Assembly: GCF_008974245.1 (NCBI RefSeq)
Contig: NZ_BBZI01000011.1
Coordinates: 383,570 to 447,569 of the forward strand
Direction: 5' to 3'
DNA: 64,000 nt
DNA from: Streptomyces abyssomicinicus
GTDB lineage: Bacteria > Actinomycetota > Actinomycetes > Streptomycetales > Streptomycetaceae
Shown in pieces: positions 35,886 to 45,201 of this stretch (position 1 is the first letter of the stretch; each line of letters begins with the position of its first letter). The position numbers and the translations under genes were made by a program. A model generated the notes under the pieces. It saw only the letters and a program-made list of their open reading frames with translations, made no database searches and was not told the DNA's origin.

Positions 35886-37094
35886 TTACGCGCAGGGGTC
35901 CTCGGCGGCCGTGGAGCCGGTGAAGGAGGGGGAGGGCGACGGCTTCGCGGGGGCGCCGCGCGCGCCGGTCCGTCCGGTGGACGTCCGCTCCGTGACCGCG
36001 ACCGGGCGGTCGTGGCGCAGCAGCTCGAAGAGCTGTTCCGCGGCCGGCTCGAGCAGCCGGTCGCGGTTGGGGTCGGCCGGGTACGGCTCACGCGGGACGG
36101 TGGTGAAGAGGACGCGCTCGGAGGGGATGCCGCGCACCTCGCGCACGAACCCGTACAGGTCCCGCAGCCCCGCGAGCCCCGGGTCGGTGGTCAGCGCGGA
36201 GGTCGCCGCGTGCAGCACCGGGTAGAGCCTCAGCGGGTTGTGGAGGACGTGGTCGCTGCGGACCTTCTGCACCAGCGCGCCCAGGAACCGCTGCTGGCGT
36301 TCCATCCGCGCGGTGTCGCTGCCGTCGCCGAGGGACTTGCGGGCGCGGACCCAGCCGAGGGCCTGCTCGCCGTCGAGGGTGACCCGCCCGGCGGGGAGGT
36401 CCAGCTGGGCCGCCTTGTCGCGCACCGGCTCGCTCAGGCACATGTCGACGCCGTCGACGGCGTCGACCATCTCCTTGAAGCCGTGGAAGTCGATGATCAT
36501 GTGGTGGTCGATCCGCACGCCGGTCATCTTCTCGACGGTGCGGATGGTGCAGGCCGGGCCGCCGGTGCCGAAGGCGCTGTTGAATTGGGCGAGGCGGGCG
36601 GGGCCGGTGCCGCCGTCGCGCTCGCGGCAGGCGGGGACGCGCACCATCAGGTCGCGCGGCAGGGAGACCGCGACCGCGCTGCGCCGGCCGGCGGCCAGGT
36701 GCAGCAGGATCGTGGTGTCGGAGCGCTCCCCGCCCAGGTTCCGGCCGTAGCGCCCGTTGCCCTCGCCGGAGCGGGTGTCGGAGCCGATCAGCAGCACGTT
36801 GCGCGCGTCGGGCGCCGGCCGCCCCGGCCGCTCCGCGGCGTGCCGCGCCAGTTCGGCGGCGGTCGCCTCGTCGGAGGTGACGTTCTCGCTCAGCCGGCTG
36901 TAGACGGCCCAGCCGGCCAGCAGGCCGGCCACCAGCAGCACCGCGGTGGTTGTGCCGAGGACGACGACGGCGATCCGCAGCCGGCGACGGCGGGGCGAGG
37001 TGGGCGACGACTCGGACGGCACGTGGGTGCCATGCCCGTCCGGCGGCGTGCTCTCCCGCCCGTGCCGCCGGGTGGAGGACAACTTCGCCCCCAC
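35886..37094 (-). CDS. LCP family protein 5
   Basis: This 402-residue LCP protein has a short tail, one TM (about 40-62) and an LCP domain (about 98-330) with VLLIGSDTRSGEG, ERSDTTILLHLAAGR, AVSLPRDLMVRVP, VRIDHHMIIDFHGFKEMVDAVDGV and ALGWVRARKSLGDGSDTARMERQQRFLGAL. It has no LytR_C domain and ends in a Pro/Ser-rich tail. Cys pairs in PACRERDGG, GGPACTIRT and GVDMCLSE could be disulfide-bonded outside the cell. The GTG at 37094 is the only plausible start, without a clear Shine-Dalgarno. The stop is TAA. Confidence 0.9.
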   Translation of the reverse strand: MGAKLSSTRRHGRESTPPDGHGTHVPSESSPTSPRRRRLRIAVVVLGTTTAVLLVAGLLAGWAVYSRLSENVTSDEATAAELARHAAERPGRPAPDARNVLLIGSDTRSGEGNGRYGRNLGGERSDTTILLHLAAGRRSAVAVSLPRDLMVRVPACRERDGGTGPARLAQFNSAFGTGGPACTIRTVEKMTGVRIDHHMIIDFHGFKEMVDAVDGVDMCLSEPVRDKAAQLDLPAGRVTLDGEQALGWVRARKSLGDGSDTARMERQQRFLGALVQKVRSDHVLHNPLRLYPVLHAATSALTTDPGLAGLRDLYGFVREVRGIPSERVLFTTVPREPYPADPNRDRLLEPAAEQLFELLRHDRPVAVTERTSTGRTGARGAPAKPSPSPSFTGSTAAEDPCA

Positions 37095-37170
37095 GGACGC
37101 ACCCGCGAGCCCCGCCGCCGCGCGCCGCGCCGCCCCGGACCGGCGGGGCCGCGCGCCGCGCCGCCCCGGA

Positions 37171-37926
37171 TCAGCGGGCGGTGGCGGTGACCCGCTCGGA
37201 GTCCACCCGGGTGGCGAGGGAGTCCTCCGCCAGCCGGTCGAGGTGGCGGCAGAGCACCACGGAGCCGCCGATGGCCAGCGGGGCGTACAGGCCGGCCGCG
37301 ACGCCCTCCCAGGTGTCGTACGGCAGGCCGCTGAGGATCCGCGAGGCCGGCCCGGTCAGTCCGAGGCCGGGAGCCTCGGCGCGGGCCCGCTCCACCACCT
37401 CTGCGGCGGTGAACTCGCGGCCGGCGACGATCAGCGCGGGCTCCTCCGGGTCGACCGGCGCGTAGGGCGCGAACCGGTCGCCCATCCCGGGGACCTCGAC
37501 GGCGTAGTCGCGGAAGCCGGCCGGGGCCTCGGGGAAGCGTCCGCCGAGCGGTCGCAGCGACAGGGCGATCCGCTCCCCGGAGCAGGCCCGTGCGGCCTGA
37601 AGGGTGTCGGGCCCGGCGACCACCAGGTCCGCGGCGGCCGCGTCGCCGCCCGGATCCGCGACCACGCCCACCGAGTGACAGGCCATCAGCCAGACGGCTG
37701 CCTGCCAGTGCCCCGGCAGCAGCAGGGCCAGCCGGTCGCCCGGTTCCGCGGACAGCTCGTCCTGGAGGTAGTTCGCCGTCTTCGCCACCCAATTGGCGAA
37801 GGTGGCGACGGAGAGTTCGACGCGCTCACCGGTGGCGTCGTCGTAGAAGGTCACCAGGGGGCGCGCGGCGTCCGCGGCGAGCGCGGAACGCAGCAGGTCG
37901 GCGGGGGTGCGATCGGTGGCGTTCAC
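37171..37926 (-). CDS. TIGR03089 family protein (truncated AMP-binding-like)
   Basis: This 251-residue protein resembles only the N-terminal part of acyl/aryl-CoA ligases: FYDDATGERVELSVATFANWVAKTANYLQDEL, PGDRLALLLPGHWQAAVWLMACHSVGVV, then a degenerate C-terminus. The ATP-binding P-loop (TSGTTGxPK type) is absent, so classical ligase chemistry is unlikely. TIGR03089 genes sit beside LCP and sugar-nucleotide genes in many actinobacteria. The GTG at 37926 follows TACCCT by 7 nt with no Shine-Dalgarno, which indicates a leaderless transcript. The role is unknown. Confidence 0.85.
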   Translation of the reverse strand: MNATDRTPADLLRSALAADAARPLVTFYDDATGERVELSVATFANWVAKTANYLQDELSAEPGDRLALLLPGHWQAAVWLMACHSVGVVADPGGDAAAADLVVAGPDTLQAARACSGERIALSLRPLGGRFPEAPAGFRDYAVEVPGMGDRFAPYAPVDPEEPALIVAGREFTAAEVVERARAEAPGLGLTGPASRILSGLPYDTWEGVAAGLYAPLAIGGSVVLCRHLDRLAEDSLATRVDSERVTATAR

Positions 37927-38037
37927 GGGCGCAAGGGTACGCGCCAGGAGGCGGCCGGGGAGCGGGGAGGCGCTACCGGTTCGGGTGAACGACGCCCGAC
38001 AGGCCGTCAACAGAGCTATGGACATGAATGTCTGATT

Positions 38038-39537
38038 ATGTCCAGGATGCGGAGTATGCGCGGACTCCTTTCTTCCTCATTCCTCTCCCCCCTCGCCTCC
38101 TCGCTCGGCATCACCTGCGCGACGTCACTGGTCGTGCCGCTCGCCGTCGTCGTGGCCGCCCCCGCCGCGGCGGCCCGGCCGCCCGCACGCCTGCCCGCGG
38201 CGGAGGCGGCGGGGGACGCCGGCTCCACCCAGTCGCTGCCCCTCGCCCCCCTCGACGGCCGCCGGGCCGCCACCGCCGCCCCCGGCCGGGCCGAACAGGG
38301 CCTCGCCCGCCGGGACGTCCGGCCGTTCTCCCTCGTCGGCGTCGTCTGGGACGACCCGGACGCCGAGTTCCACGGCCGGGTCCAGGTCCGCACCCGGGGC
38401 GCCGCCACCGGCCGGTGGAGCGCCTGGAAGGGCCTGGAGACCCACACCTCCGAGCACGGAGCCGATCCGGGCACCGCCGAGGACGCCGCCCGCGGCGGCA
38501 CCGCCCCGCTGTGGGTGGGCGCCTCCGACGGCGTCGAGATCAGGGCCCGGCCCGAGGCGGACGGGCACGGTCACGGCGGCGCGATCCCCGCCCTCCCGGC
38601 CGGACTGCGGGCCGAACTGGTCGACCCCGGCGAGGGCGCCGCCTCCGGCGCTCCCGCCACGCGCGCCGCCGCCCCGGCGCAGCCGGAGGTGCTGCCCGCG
38701 CTGAGTCGCGCGGAGACCGCACGGGAGGCCGCCGCCCTGCGCGGCTCCGCCCCCGGCACCCCCGACACCCCCCACCCGCCGGACACCCCCGCGCCGGCCG
38801 GTCCGGCCACCGAGGAGGACCAGGCGACGGAGGGGACGGATACGACGGATACGACGGATACGACGGATACGACGGAGGTGGCGGAGGCGGGGGCCGGGGA
38901 CCCGGTCGTGGACGGGCCCAGGGCCGCGCCGTACATCGGACCGCGTCCCGCGATCGTCACCCGCCGGGGCTGGAAGGCGAACGAGAGCCTGCGGGAGAAG
39001 AGCTTCGCCTACACCAAGAAGGTCAAGGTGGCGTTCGTCCACCACACCGCGACCGGCAACGGGTACACCTGCAAGCAGGCCCCCTCGGTCATCCGCAGTA
39101 TCTACCGCTACCACGTGGGCAGCATGGGCTGGCGGGACATCGGCTACAACTTCCTCGTCGACAAGTGCGGCAAGATCTACGAGGGCCGCGCCGGCGGGGT
39201 CACCCGCCCCGTGATGGGCGCCCACACCCTGGGCTTCAACAGCAACAGCATGGGCATCGCCGTGATCGGCAGCTTCGGCGCCACCAAGCCCACCGCGAAG
39301 TCCGTCCGCGGCATCGCCCGCCTGACGGCGTGGAAACTCGGCCTGCACGGCATGAACCCGCGCGGCAAGACTTATCTGAAATCGGGCGGTGGCAATCGCT
39401 ACCAAAAAGGCAAGAATGTACGACTGAACACCATCTCCGGGCACCGGGACGGATTCGCCACGAGCTGTCCGGGTGGTCGCCTCTACAGCAAGCTCGGCAC
39501 GGCCCGGAAGACCTCGGCCCGCTACCAGGGACGATGA
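38038..39537 (+). CDS. Secreted N-acetylmuramoyl-L-alanine amidase / PGRP family protein
   Basis: This protein of up to 499 residues has a Sec signal peptide (about 8-45, ending AAPAAAA), a mid-region of about 270 residues with a low-complexity Pro/Thr/Asp linker, and a C-terminal PGRP/amidase_2 domain (about 300-499). Probable Zn ligands are His in VAFVHHTATGN, His in SGHRDG and Cys in SCPGG; GWRDIGYNFLVDKCGKIYEGRAGG is the family core. It should cleave or bind peptidoglycan outside the cell. The start is uncertain: ATGs at 38038, 38047 and 38056 are all in frame and none has a strong Shine-Dalgarno. Confidence 0.92.
   Translation: MSRMRSMRGLLSSSFLSPLASSLGITCATSLVVPLAVVVAAPAAAARPPARLPAAEAAGDAGSTQSLPLAPLDGRRAATAAPGRAEQGLARRDVRPFSLVGVVWDDPDAEFHGRVQVRTRGAATGRWSAWKGLETHTSEHGADPGTAEDAARGGTAPLWVGASDGVEIRARPEADGHGHGGAIPALPAGLRAELVDPGEGAASGAPATRAAAPAQPEVLPALSRAETAREAAALRGSAPGTPDTPHPPDTPAPAGPATEEDQATEGTDTTDTTDTTDTTEVAEAGAGDPVVDGPRAAPYIGPRPAIVTRRGWKANESLREKSFAYTKKVKVAFVHHTATGNGYTCKQAPSVIRSIYRYHVGSMGWRDIGYNFLVDKCGKIYEGRAGGVTRPVMGAHTLGFNSNSMGIAVIGSFGATKPTAKSVRGIARLTAWKLGLHGMNPRGKTYLKSGGGNRYQKGKNVRLNTISGHRDGFATSCPGGRLYSKLGTARKTSARYQGR
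38839..38874. repeat. Four 9-bp tandem repeats in the amidase linker
   Basis: GATACGACG is repeated four times without change, encoding the DTT/TDT linker between the N-terminal region and the amidase domain; its copy number may vary between strains. Confidence 0.85.
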
Positions 39538-39654
39538 CGCCGGGGCGGTGGGGGCCGGCCGGCTCCTGACGCTCGTACAGCCTTCGAACGGTCTGCGTAC
39601 ACTGGCCGGCCGACACCAAGATCGGCCGGTCCCGGCAGGAAGCAGAGACGACAG

Positions 39655-40740
39655 GTGACAGAAGCGATCCTCCTGGTCGGCGGCAAGGGCACCCGGCTGC
39701 GCCCGGTGACGGTGAACACTCCCAAGCCCATGGTCCGCGCGGCCGGGGTTCCGTTCCTCCAGCACCAGTTGGCCCGGGCCGCCGCCGCCGGCGTGGAGCA
39801 CGTGGTGCTCGCCACGTCCTACCTGGCAGAGGTGTTCGAGCCGTACTTCGGCGACGGCTCCGCGCTGGGACTCCACCTCGAGTACGTCACCGAGCGGGAG
39901 CCCCTGGGCACCGGCGGCGCCATCCGCAACGCGGCGGCCCGGCTCCGGTCCGGCCCGGACGAGCCCGTCCTCGTCTTCAACGGCGACATCCTCACCGGCC
40001 TCGACATCCGTGCCCTGGTCCGCACCCACGAGGCATGCGGCGCCGACGTCTCGCTCCACCTGACCCGGGTCACCGACCCGCGCGCCTACGGGCTGGTGCC
40101 GACCGACCCCACGGGCCGGGTGACCGCGTTCCTGGAGAAGCCCCAGACGCCCGAGGAGATCGTCACCGACCAGATCAACGCCGGCTGCTACGTCTTCCGG
40201 CGCTCGGTCGTCGACACCATCCCGGCCGGGCGGCCGGTCTCCGTCGAGCGGGAGACCTTCCCCGGCCTGCTGGCGGCCGGCGCGCACCTGCAGGGCATGG
40301 TCGACTCCACCTACTGGCTCGACCTCGGCACCCCCGAGGCCTTCGTCCGCGGCTCCGCAGACCTGGTTCTCGGCCGCGCCCCGTCCCCCGCCGTGCCCGG
40401 CCGCTGCGGCGACCGGCTGGTCCTGCCCTCCGCGGTGGTGGCCGCCGACGCCAAGCTCACCGGCGGCACGGTGGTGGGCGAGGGCGCGCTGGTCGCCGAG
40501 GGCGCGCGGATCAGCGGCTCCACCATCCTGCCGGGCGCGGTCGTCCAGCCCGGCGCCGTCATCACCGACTCCCTGGTCGGCGTCCACGCCCACATCGGCG
40601 AACGCACGGTCCTCACCGGCGCGGTGATCGGCGACGGCGCGTTCGTGGGCCCCGACAACGAGCTGCGGGCCGGCGTCAGAGTGTGGTGCGACGCGCGGAT
40701 CCCGGCGGGGTCGGTCCGGTTCTCGTCGGACGTGGCGTAG
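39655..40740 (+). CDS. NDP-sugar synthase (mannose-1-phosphate guanylyltransferase type)
   Basis: This 361-residue nucleotidyltransferase has an N-terminal GT-A-like domain with LLVGGKGTRLRPVTVNTPKPM (signature and catalytic Lys), GTGGAIRNAA, VFNGDILTG (metal Asp), FLEKP and a WLDLGTPEAF motif. A C-terminal left-handed beta-helix follows (hexapeptide repeats, about 255-345). It makes an NDP-sugar, most likely GDP-mannose, from sugar-1-phosphate and NTP, and would be supplied by the manA/manB products encoded 15 kb downstream. The GTG at 39655 follows TACACT by about 50 nt, with GCAGAGACGA before it. Confidence 0.9.
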   Translation: MTEAILLVGGKGTRLRPVTVNTPKPMVRAAGVPFLQHQLARAAAAGVEHVVLATSYLAEVFEPYFGDGSALGLHLEYVTEREPLGTGGAIRNAAARLRSGPDEPVLVFNGDILTGLDIRALVRTHEACGADVSLHLTRVTDPRAYGLVPTDPTGRVTAFLEKPQTPEEIVTDQINAGCYVFRRSVVDTIPAGRPVSVERETFPGLLAAGAHLQGMVDSTYWLDLGTPEAFVRGSADLVLGRAPSPAVPGRCGDRLVLPSAVVAADAKLTGGTVVGEGALVAEGARISGSTILPGAVVQPGAVITDSLVGVHAHIGERTVLTGAVIGDGAFVGPDNELRAGVRVWCDARIPAGSVRFSSDVA

Positions 40741-40764
40741 CCCTTCGGGCGAGGCGGGGCGCCG

Positions 40765-41748
40765 TCACCACACGCTGATGTCGCCCCGCCGCATGCGCGG
40801 CGCCCTCCGCGCGGGGATCCGCCCGCTCAGCAGCACCAGCCGGGCCGCCCGGTGCCGCTGTCCCGCGCCCGCGTAGGGCTCCAGCAGCCGCAGCATCGCC
40901 GCGTCGTCGGCGTCCCGGTCGTCGGCCAGCGCGTGCCCCACGATCCCCGGCAGGTGCAGGTCCCCGGTCGTCACCTCGTCCGCCGCGCCGTGCGACCGCT
41001 GCACCACCTCGGCCGAGGTCCACGGCCCGATGCCCGGCACCACCTCCAGCCGCGCCCGCGCGGCCTCCGCCGGCATCGCCGCGGCCTCCTCCATCCGCTC
41101 GAAGACCCGCACCGCCCGCAGGATCGTCGCCGCGCGCTTGTCGTCGACGCCGGCCCGGTGCCACTCCCAGGACGGCACCAGCGCCCACGCCCGCGGGTGC
41201 GGCATCACCCGCATGCCCTCCGGCGCGGGACCCGGCGCGGGCTCGCCGAACGCCTGGAGCAGCCGCCGCCAGCCCCGGTACGCCTCGTCCGCGGTGACCT
41301 TCTGCTCCAGCACCGAGGGGATCAACGACTCCAGCACCAGACCGGTCCGGGTCAGCCGCAGGCCCGGCACGCGCCGCGCGGTCAGCGCGAGCAGGCGGTG
41401 GCGCGGCACGAACGCGGAGGGGTCGTCCTCCATCCCCACCAGCCCCGGCAGCCCGTCCAGCAGCCACTGCGCACCCGGACCCCAGGCCTCGCCGCGCACC
41501 GTCCCCAGCGCGGTGCGCGCGGAGACGCGGACCGTTCCGGGGCCCAGCGGCGTCCGGGTGGCCCGCCACACCGCGCCGTCCTGCGTCATCCGGAACGACG
41601 GGTCGCCGGCCCCGCGCCGCAGCACCCCCAGCACCAGGGGGAGATCCACCGGGCCGCCCGGAACCAGCTCCCGGACCAGCCCGGGTCCGCCACCCTGCCG
41701 GGGCACACCCGCACCCCTGGGCACGCGCGGCGCGAAACGTCCTGCCAT
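40765..41748 (-). CDS. DNA-3-methyladenine glycosylase, AlkA-like HhH-GPD protein
   Basis: This 327-residue DNA repair glycosylase has the helix-hairpin-helix PGIGPWTSAEVV followed by TTGDLHLPG, in which the Asp is the predicted catalytic residue of the HhH-GPD fold; LIPSVLEQKVTADEAYRGW is the conserved upstream helix pair. It excises alkylated purines. The ATG at 41748 has TACCCT 7 nt upstream, so it may be leaderless, although GGGGG also lies between. It converges on the NDP-sugar synthase and shares no operon with the envelope genes. Confidence 0.9.
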   Translation of the reverse strand: MAGRFAPRVPRGAGVPRQGGGPGLVRELVPGGPVDLPLVLGVLRRGAGDPSFRMTQDGAVWRATRTPLGPGTVRVSARTALGTVRGEAWGPGAQWLLDGLPGLVGMEDDPSAFVPRHRLLALTARRVPGLRLTRTGLVLESLIPSVLEQKVTADEAYRGWRRLLQAFGEPAPGPAPEGMRVMPHPRAWALVPSWEWHRAGVDDKRAATILRAVRVFERMEEAAAMPAEAARARLEVVPGIGPWTSAEVVQRSHGAADEVTTGDLHLPGIVGHALADDRDADDAAMLRLLEPYAGAGQRHRAARLVLLSGRIPARRAPRMRRGDISVW

Positions 41749-41861
41749 GCCCCCGAGGGTACGGTCCGTCCCCGACACCGGGCGGGCGGCACCGGGTGGC
41801 CGGTGCCGGTCGGCTCGACGGTCCACCGGCCGCCGGCACCGCGGACGTCACCGCACGGACG

Positions 41862-42632
41862 TCACTTCACCACGACGTTGTCCCCGGACGACGTCGACGG
41901 CCCGGTGGTGGTGTTGCCGTAGTACACCCAGCGCCAGGTACCCGTCCGGGAGGCCGTCACGGTCGTCCTGAGATCACCCGAGCTGTTCGCGTACACCTTC
42001 TTCACCGTGCTGTAGGAGGTGGAGCCGGCGGGCTTGAACTGCAGGCTCACCAGGCGGCCTCCGTAGGAGACGTACTTCCTGGTCTCCCAGTTGGCCCGGG
42101 TGACCTTCCCGGTCACGGTGATGCTCTTGCCCTTGGTCACCGGTTCGGGGGAGGCGTTGACGGTCAGACGGGAGTTGCGCTTGACGTGAACCGTCAGACC
42201 CTCGTCGTCGGTGTCGGCACCGTCGCCCTTGAAGTACACCCGGGCCGCGACCTTCCAGGCCCCGGCCTCCTTGTTGGACATGTCCCATTCGCTCGGGTCG
42301 AAGTACATCGTCTCGTTGAAGTCACAGACGCCCGCGCTCACCTTGACGCAGTCGCTCGTCTCGATGGCGTGCCACAGTTCGTCGCCGCCGTTCGCAGAAC
42401 CGCGGTACAGGAACACGTGGGGAAACTCCCACGCCTCGGTCGTCGCCATCCGGAAGGAGGCGGGCACCGCGACCTCGTTCGACACCCCGATCACGATCGG
42501 CTTGCCGTCGTTCACCTGGACACGGGTGAACGAGACTCCTCCCTCGGCCGCCCCGGCCGGCGCCGCGGCCACGGCCATGAACACCGCCGCCGCGCCACCG
42601 GCCACGACGACTCTCCAGATCTGCTTCCCCAC
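41862..42632 (-). CDS. Secreted beta-rich hypothetical protein
   Basis: This 256-residue protein has a Sec signal peptide (about 1-30, ending in AAPAGAAEG) and two beta-sandwich-like halves. The first (about 32-140) contains an acidic segment and two Cys (TSDCVKVSAGVC) likely to form a disulfide. The second (about 145-256) resembles Ig-like Streptomyces secreted domains (VTKGKSITVTGKVTRANWET, WRWVYYGNTTTGPSTSSGD). The GTG at 42632 has GGGGA upstream. Base composition is less GC-rich than its neighbours, and it interrupts a gene order otherwise shared with other actinobacteria. I do not recognise a specific function. Confidence 0.85.
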   Translation of the reverse strand: MGKQIWRVVVAGGAAAVFMAVAAAPAGAAEGGVSFTRVQVNDGKPIVIGVSNEVAVPASFRMATTEAWEFPHVFLYRGSANGGDELWHAIETSDCVKVSAGVCDFNETMYFDPSEWDMSNKEAGAWKVAARVYFKGDGADTDDEGLTVHVKRNSRLTVNASPEPVTKGKSITVTGKVTRANWETRKYVSYGGRLVSLQFKPAGSTSYSTVKKVYANSSGDLRTTVTASRTGTWRWVYYGNTTTGPSTSSGDNVVVK

Positions 42633-42760
42633 CTGATCCCCGATCTCCGCCAGCGGACGCACGGAAGGCTCATCCCTCCGGCGCCTTACAGACGGCCGGC
42701 GTCCGGACGAGGTTGTACACCGGCGCATCACGATGGGGCATCGGACGATCCCCGCTTCCG

Positions 42761-42785
42761 GCGAGGCGAGGCGAGGCGAGACGAG
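42761..42785. repeat. GCGAG pentanucleotide repeat
   Basis: Four perfect GCGAG units followed by ACGAG lie between the secreted-protein gene and fbiB. Confidence 0.8.
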
Positions 42786-42844
42786 GCGGGCGGCGCGGCG
42801 GGCGGAGCACGGACCGCGCCGCCCGCGAACGGCGCGACGTGGAG

Positions 42845-44170
42845 CTAGCGCACCGTGAGGAAGGTCTCGGCGGAGCGTGCCGCCCGCGGCCTCGGCTCCT
42901 CGGCGGGGTGACCCACCGCGACGGCCCCCATCGGGTCCCACCCCTCCGGCAGCGCCAGCACCTCGCGCACGACGTCCCGGCAGAACATCGTCGACGACAC
43001 CCACGCGGACCCCAGCCGCTCCCCGGCCAGCGCGACCAGGAAATTCTGCACGCCCGCGCCCATGGCGACGACGAACATCTCCCGCTCCGCCCCGTCCCGC
43101 CGGGCGTCGCCGTAGGTGTGCGAGCCGTCCATGACCAGGCACGGCACCACCAGGTACGGCGCGTTGCGCAGCACGTCCCCGCGCCGCACCCGCTTGGCGA
43201 CCGACTCCTCGCTCTTCCCGTCCCGCCGCAGGTCGGCGATCCAGGCGTCCCTCATCGCGTCCAGCAGCCGGATCCGCGACTCCTCGCTCTCCAGCAGCAC
43301 GAACCGCCACGGCGTCGTGTGGTGCGGCGCCGGCGCGGTCACCGCCGCGGCGACGGCCCGCCGGACCGCGCCCGGGTCGACCGGCTCGTCGGTGAAGGAA
43401 CGCACGGTGCGCCGCTGGGCGACGGCCTCCCGCACGGCCTCGGAGGTCCCCAGCCGGAACATGTCGTCCCGCGCCGACCGCACCAGCGCCCGCGCGCCCC
43501 GCGCTCCGGCCCCGTCGTCGCCGACCAGGTGGGACAGCCCCCGCACCACGGCCACCGGCCGCCCCGCCGCCTTGCCCTTGACCAGGTCGCCCGCCGCCGC
43601 CAGCTCGTCGGCGAGCGCCACGACCGTGGCGGACAGCGGGTTGCCGTGCGCGTCCGTGCCGCCCCGCAGGTCGTCCAGGACCCGCACGCCGGCCGCGCCG
43701 ATGCCCACGTCGGTGAGCCCGTTGCGCCAGGGCCGGCCGAAGGTGTCGGTGACGACCACGCCGACGTCCACGCCCAGTTCCGCCCGCAGCCCCTCCCGGA
43801 CGGTGCGGGCGGACGCGTCGGGGTCCTCGGGCAGCAGCAGCACCGTCCCGGCGGGCGTGTTGGAGGCGTCGACGCCGGCCGCGGCCATCACCAGGCCCTG
43901 CCGGTTCTCCACGATCCGCAGCGTGCCGCGCCGGGCGACCACCCGGACCGTCTCGGCGTCGATGGCGGCCTCCCGGTCGGCGGCCGCCATGATCCGGCCC
44001 TCCGCCTTGGAGGCGATCTTCGAGGTGACCAGCACCACGTCTCCGTCGGCCAGGTCCGGCTCGGCGGCGGCGATCAGCTTGGCGAGGTCGTCGCCCTCCC
44101 GCACCTCGGGCAGCCCCTCGACCGCCCACACCCGGAACCCGGGCCGCGTCTCCCGCGGGGACTCGCTCAC
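42845..44170 (-). CDS. fbiB: Coenzyme F420:L-glutamate ligase with nitroreductase-like domain
   Basis: This 441-residue two-domain enzyme has an N-terminal CofE domain (about 1-245; VVLVTSKIASKAEGR, VVVTDTFGRPWRNGLTDVGIGAAG) that adds glutamates to F420-0, and a C-terminal FMN-binding nitroreductase-like domain (about 250-441; RRTVRSFTDEPVDP, APAPHHTTPWRFVLLES) that reduces dehydro-F420. The two-domain layout is the actinobacterial form. The GTG overlaps the fbiA stop as GTGA, so they are coupled. Confidence 0.96.
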   Translation of the reverse strand: MSESPRETRPGFRVWAVEGLPEVREGDDLAKLIAAAEPDLADGDVVLVTSKIASKAEGRIMAAADREAAIDAETVRVVARRGTLRIVENRQGLVMAAAGVDASNTPAGTVLLLPEDPDASARTVREGLRAELGVDVGVVVTDTFGRPWRNGLTDVGIGAAGVRVLDDLRGGTDAHGNPLSATVVALADELAAAGDLVKGKAAGRPVAVVRGLSHLVGDDGAGARGARALVRSARDDMFRLGTSEAVREAVAQRRTVRSFTDEPVDPGAVRRAVAAAVTAPAPHHTTPWRFVLLESEESRIRLLDAMRDAWIADLRRDGKSEESVAKRVRRGDVLRNAPYLVVPCLVMDGSHTYGDARRDGAEREMFVVAMGAGVQNFLVALAGERLGSAWVSSTMFCRDVVREVLALPEGWDPMGAVAVGHPAEEPRPRAARSAETFLTVR

Positions 44171-45126
44171 GCCTCCCGCACCTCCTCGGCGAGGGCCAGC
44201 GCCTCGCGGGCCATGGCCGCGGTGGCGTCCACGTCGGTCATCATCAGCGGCACGGCCCGGCAGCGGATGCCCGCCGCCTCGACCCGCCCGACCGCGCCGG
44301 CGTCGACCGTGTCGACCAGCCAGCCGTCCAGCAGCCCCGAGCCGTAGTGCTCGGCGACCGCCGCGGCCGTGGACTCGACGCCGACCGCCGCGAGCACCTT
44401 GTCGGCCATCCCGCGCACCGGCGCGTCCCCGACGATGGGGGAGAGCCCCACCACCGGCACCCCGGCCTCGGCGATCGCCTCCCGGATGCCGGGCACGGCG
44501 AGGATGGTGCCGACCGAGACGACCGGGTTGGACGGCGGGAAGAGGATCACGTCGGCCTCGGCGATCGCCTCCAGCACGCCGGGCGCGGGCTTGGCCTGCT
44601 CCGCGCCGACCGGCACGATCGCCTCGGCCGCCACCGAGGCCCGCAGCCGCACCCAGTACTCCTGGAAGTGGACCGCCCGCCGCTCGCCGTCAAGCGTCAC
44701 CGCGACATGGGTCTCCACCCGGTCGTCGGACATCGGGATCAGCCGCACGCCCGGCTTCCACCGGTCGCACAGCGCCTCGGTGACCGCGCTCAGCGGGTAT
44801 CCCGCGCCGAGCATCTGGGTGCGGACCACGTGCGTGGCGAAGTCGCGGTCACCCAGCCCGAACCAGTCGGGGCCCACCCCGTAGGCGTTGAGCTCCTCCT
44901 TGACGTGGAAGGTCTCGTCGGTCCTTCCCCAGCCCTGCTCCTCGTTGATGCCACCGCCCAGGGTGTACATCACCGTGTCGAGGTCCGGGCAGACCTTCAG
45001 CCCGAAGAGGTGGATGTCGTCCCCGGTGTTGCCGATCACGGTGACGGTCGCGTCCGGCACGGCCGCCTTCAGACCGCGCAGGAACCGGGCACCGCCGATG
45101 CCGCCTGCCAGAACCACAATGCGCAT
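44167..45126 (-). CDS. fbiA: 2-phospho-L-lactate/phosphoenolpyruvyl transferase of F420 synthesis
   Basis: This 319-residue CofD/FbiA protein joins the guanylylated C3 precursor to the deazaflavin Fo. It has VVLAGGIGGARFLRGL, VIGNTGDDIHLFGLKVCPDLDTVMYTLGG, FGLGDRDFATHV and the base-binding FPPSNPVVSVGTIL. The actinobacterial enzyme probably uses enolpyruvyl-diphospho-guanosine (family knowledge). The ATG at 45126 lacks a strong Shine-Dalgarno. It is the first gene of fbiA-fbiB. Confidence 0.96.
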   Translation of the reverse strand: MRIVVLAGGIGGARFLRGLKAAVPDATVTVIGNTGDDIHLFGLKVCPDLDTVMYTLGGGINEEQGWGRTDETFHVKEELNAYGVGPDWFGLGDRDFATHVVRTQMLGAGYPLSAVTEALCDRWKPGVRLIPMSDDRVETHVAVTLDGERRAVHFQEYWVRLRASVAAEAIVPVGAEQAKPAPGVLEAIAEADVILFPPSNPVVSVGTILAVPGIREAIAEAGVPVVGLSPIVGDAPVRGMADKVLAAVGVESTAAAVAEHYGSGLLDGWLVDTVDAGAVGRVEAAGIRCRAVPLMMTDVDATAAMAREALALAEEVREA

Positions 45127-45201
45127 GGGCCCAGTCTCGCAGGCCCGCCCCGGCGACCGGCAGGCGGCCGAGGGCCGCCGCGACCGCGCCTTGGCGGCGC
45201 G

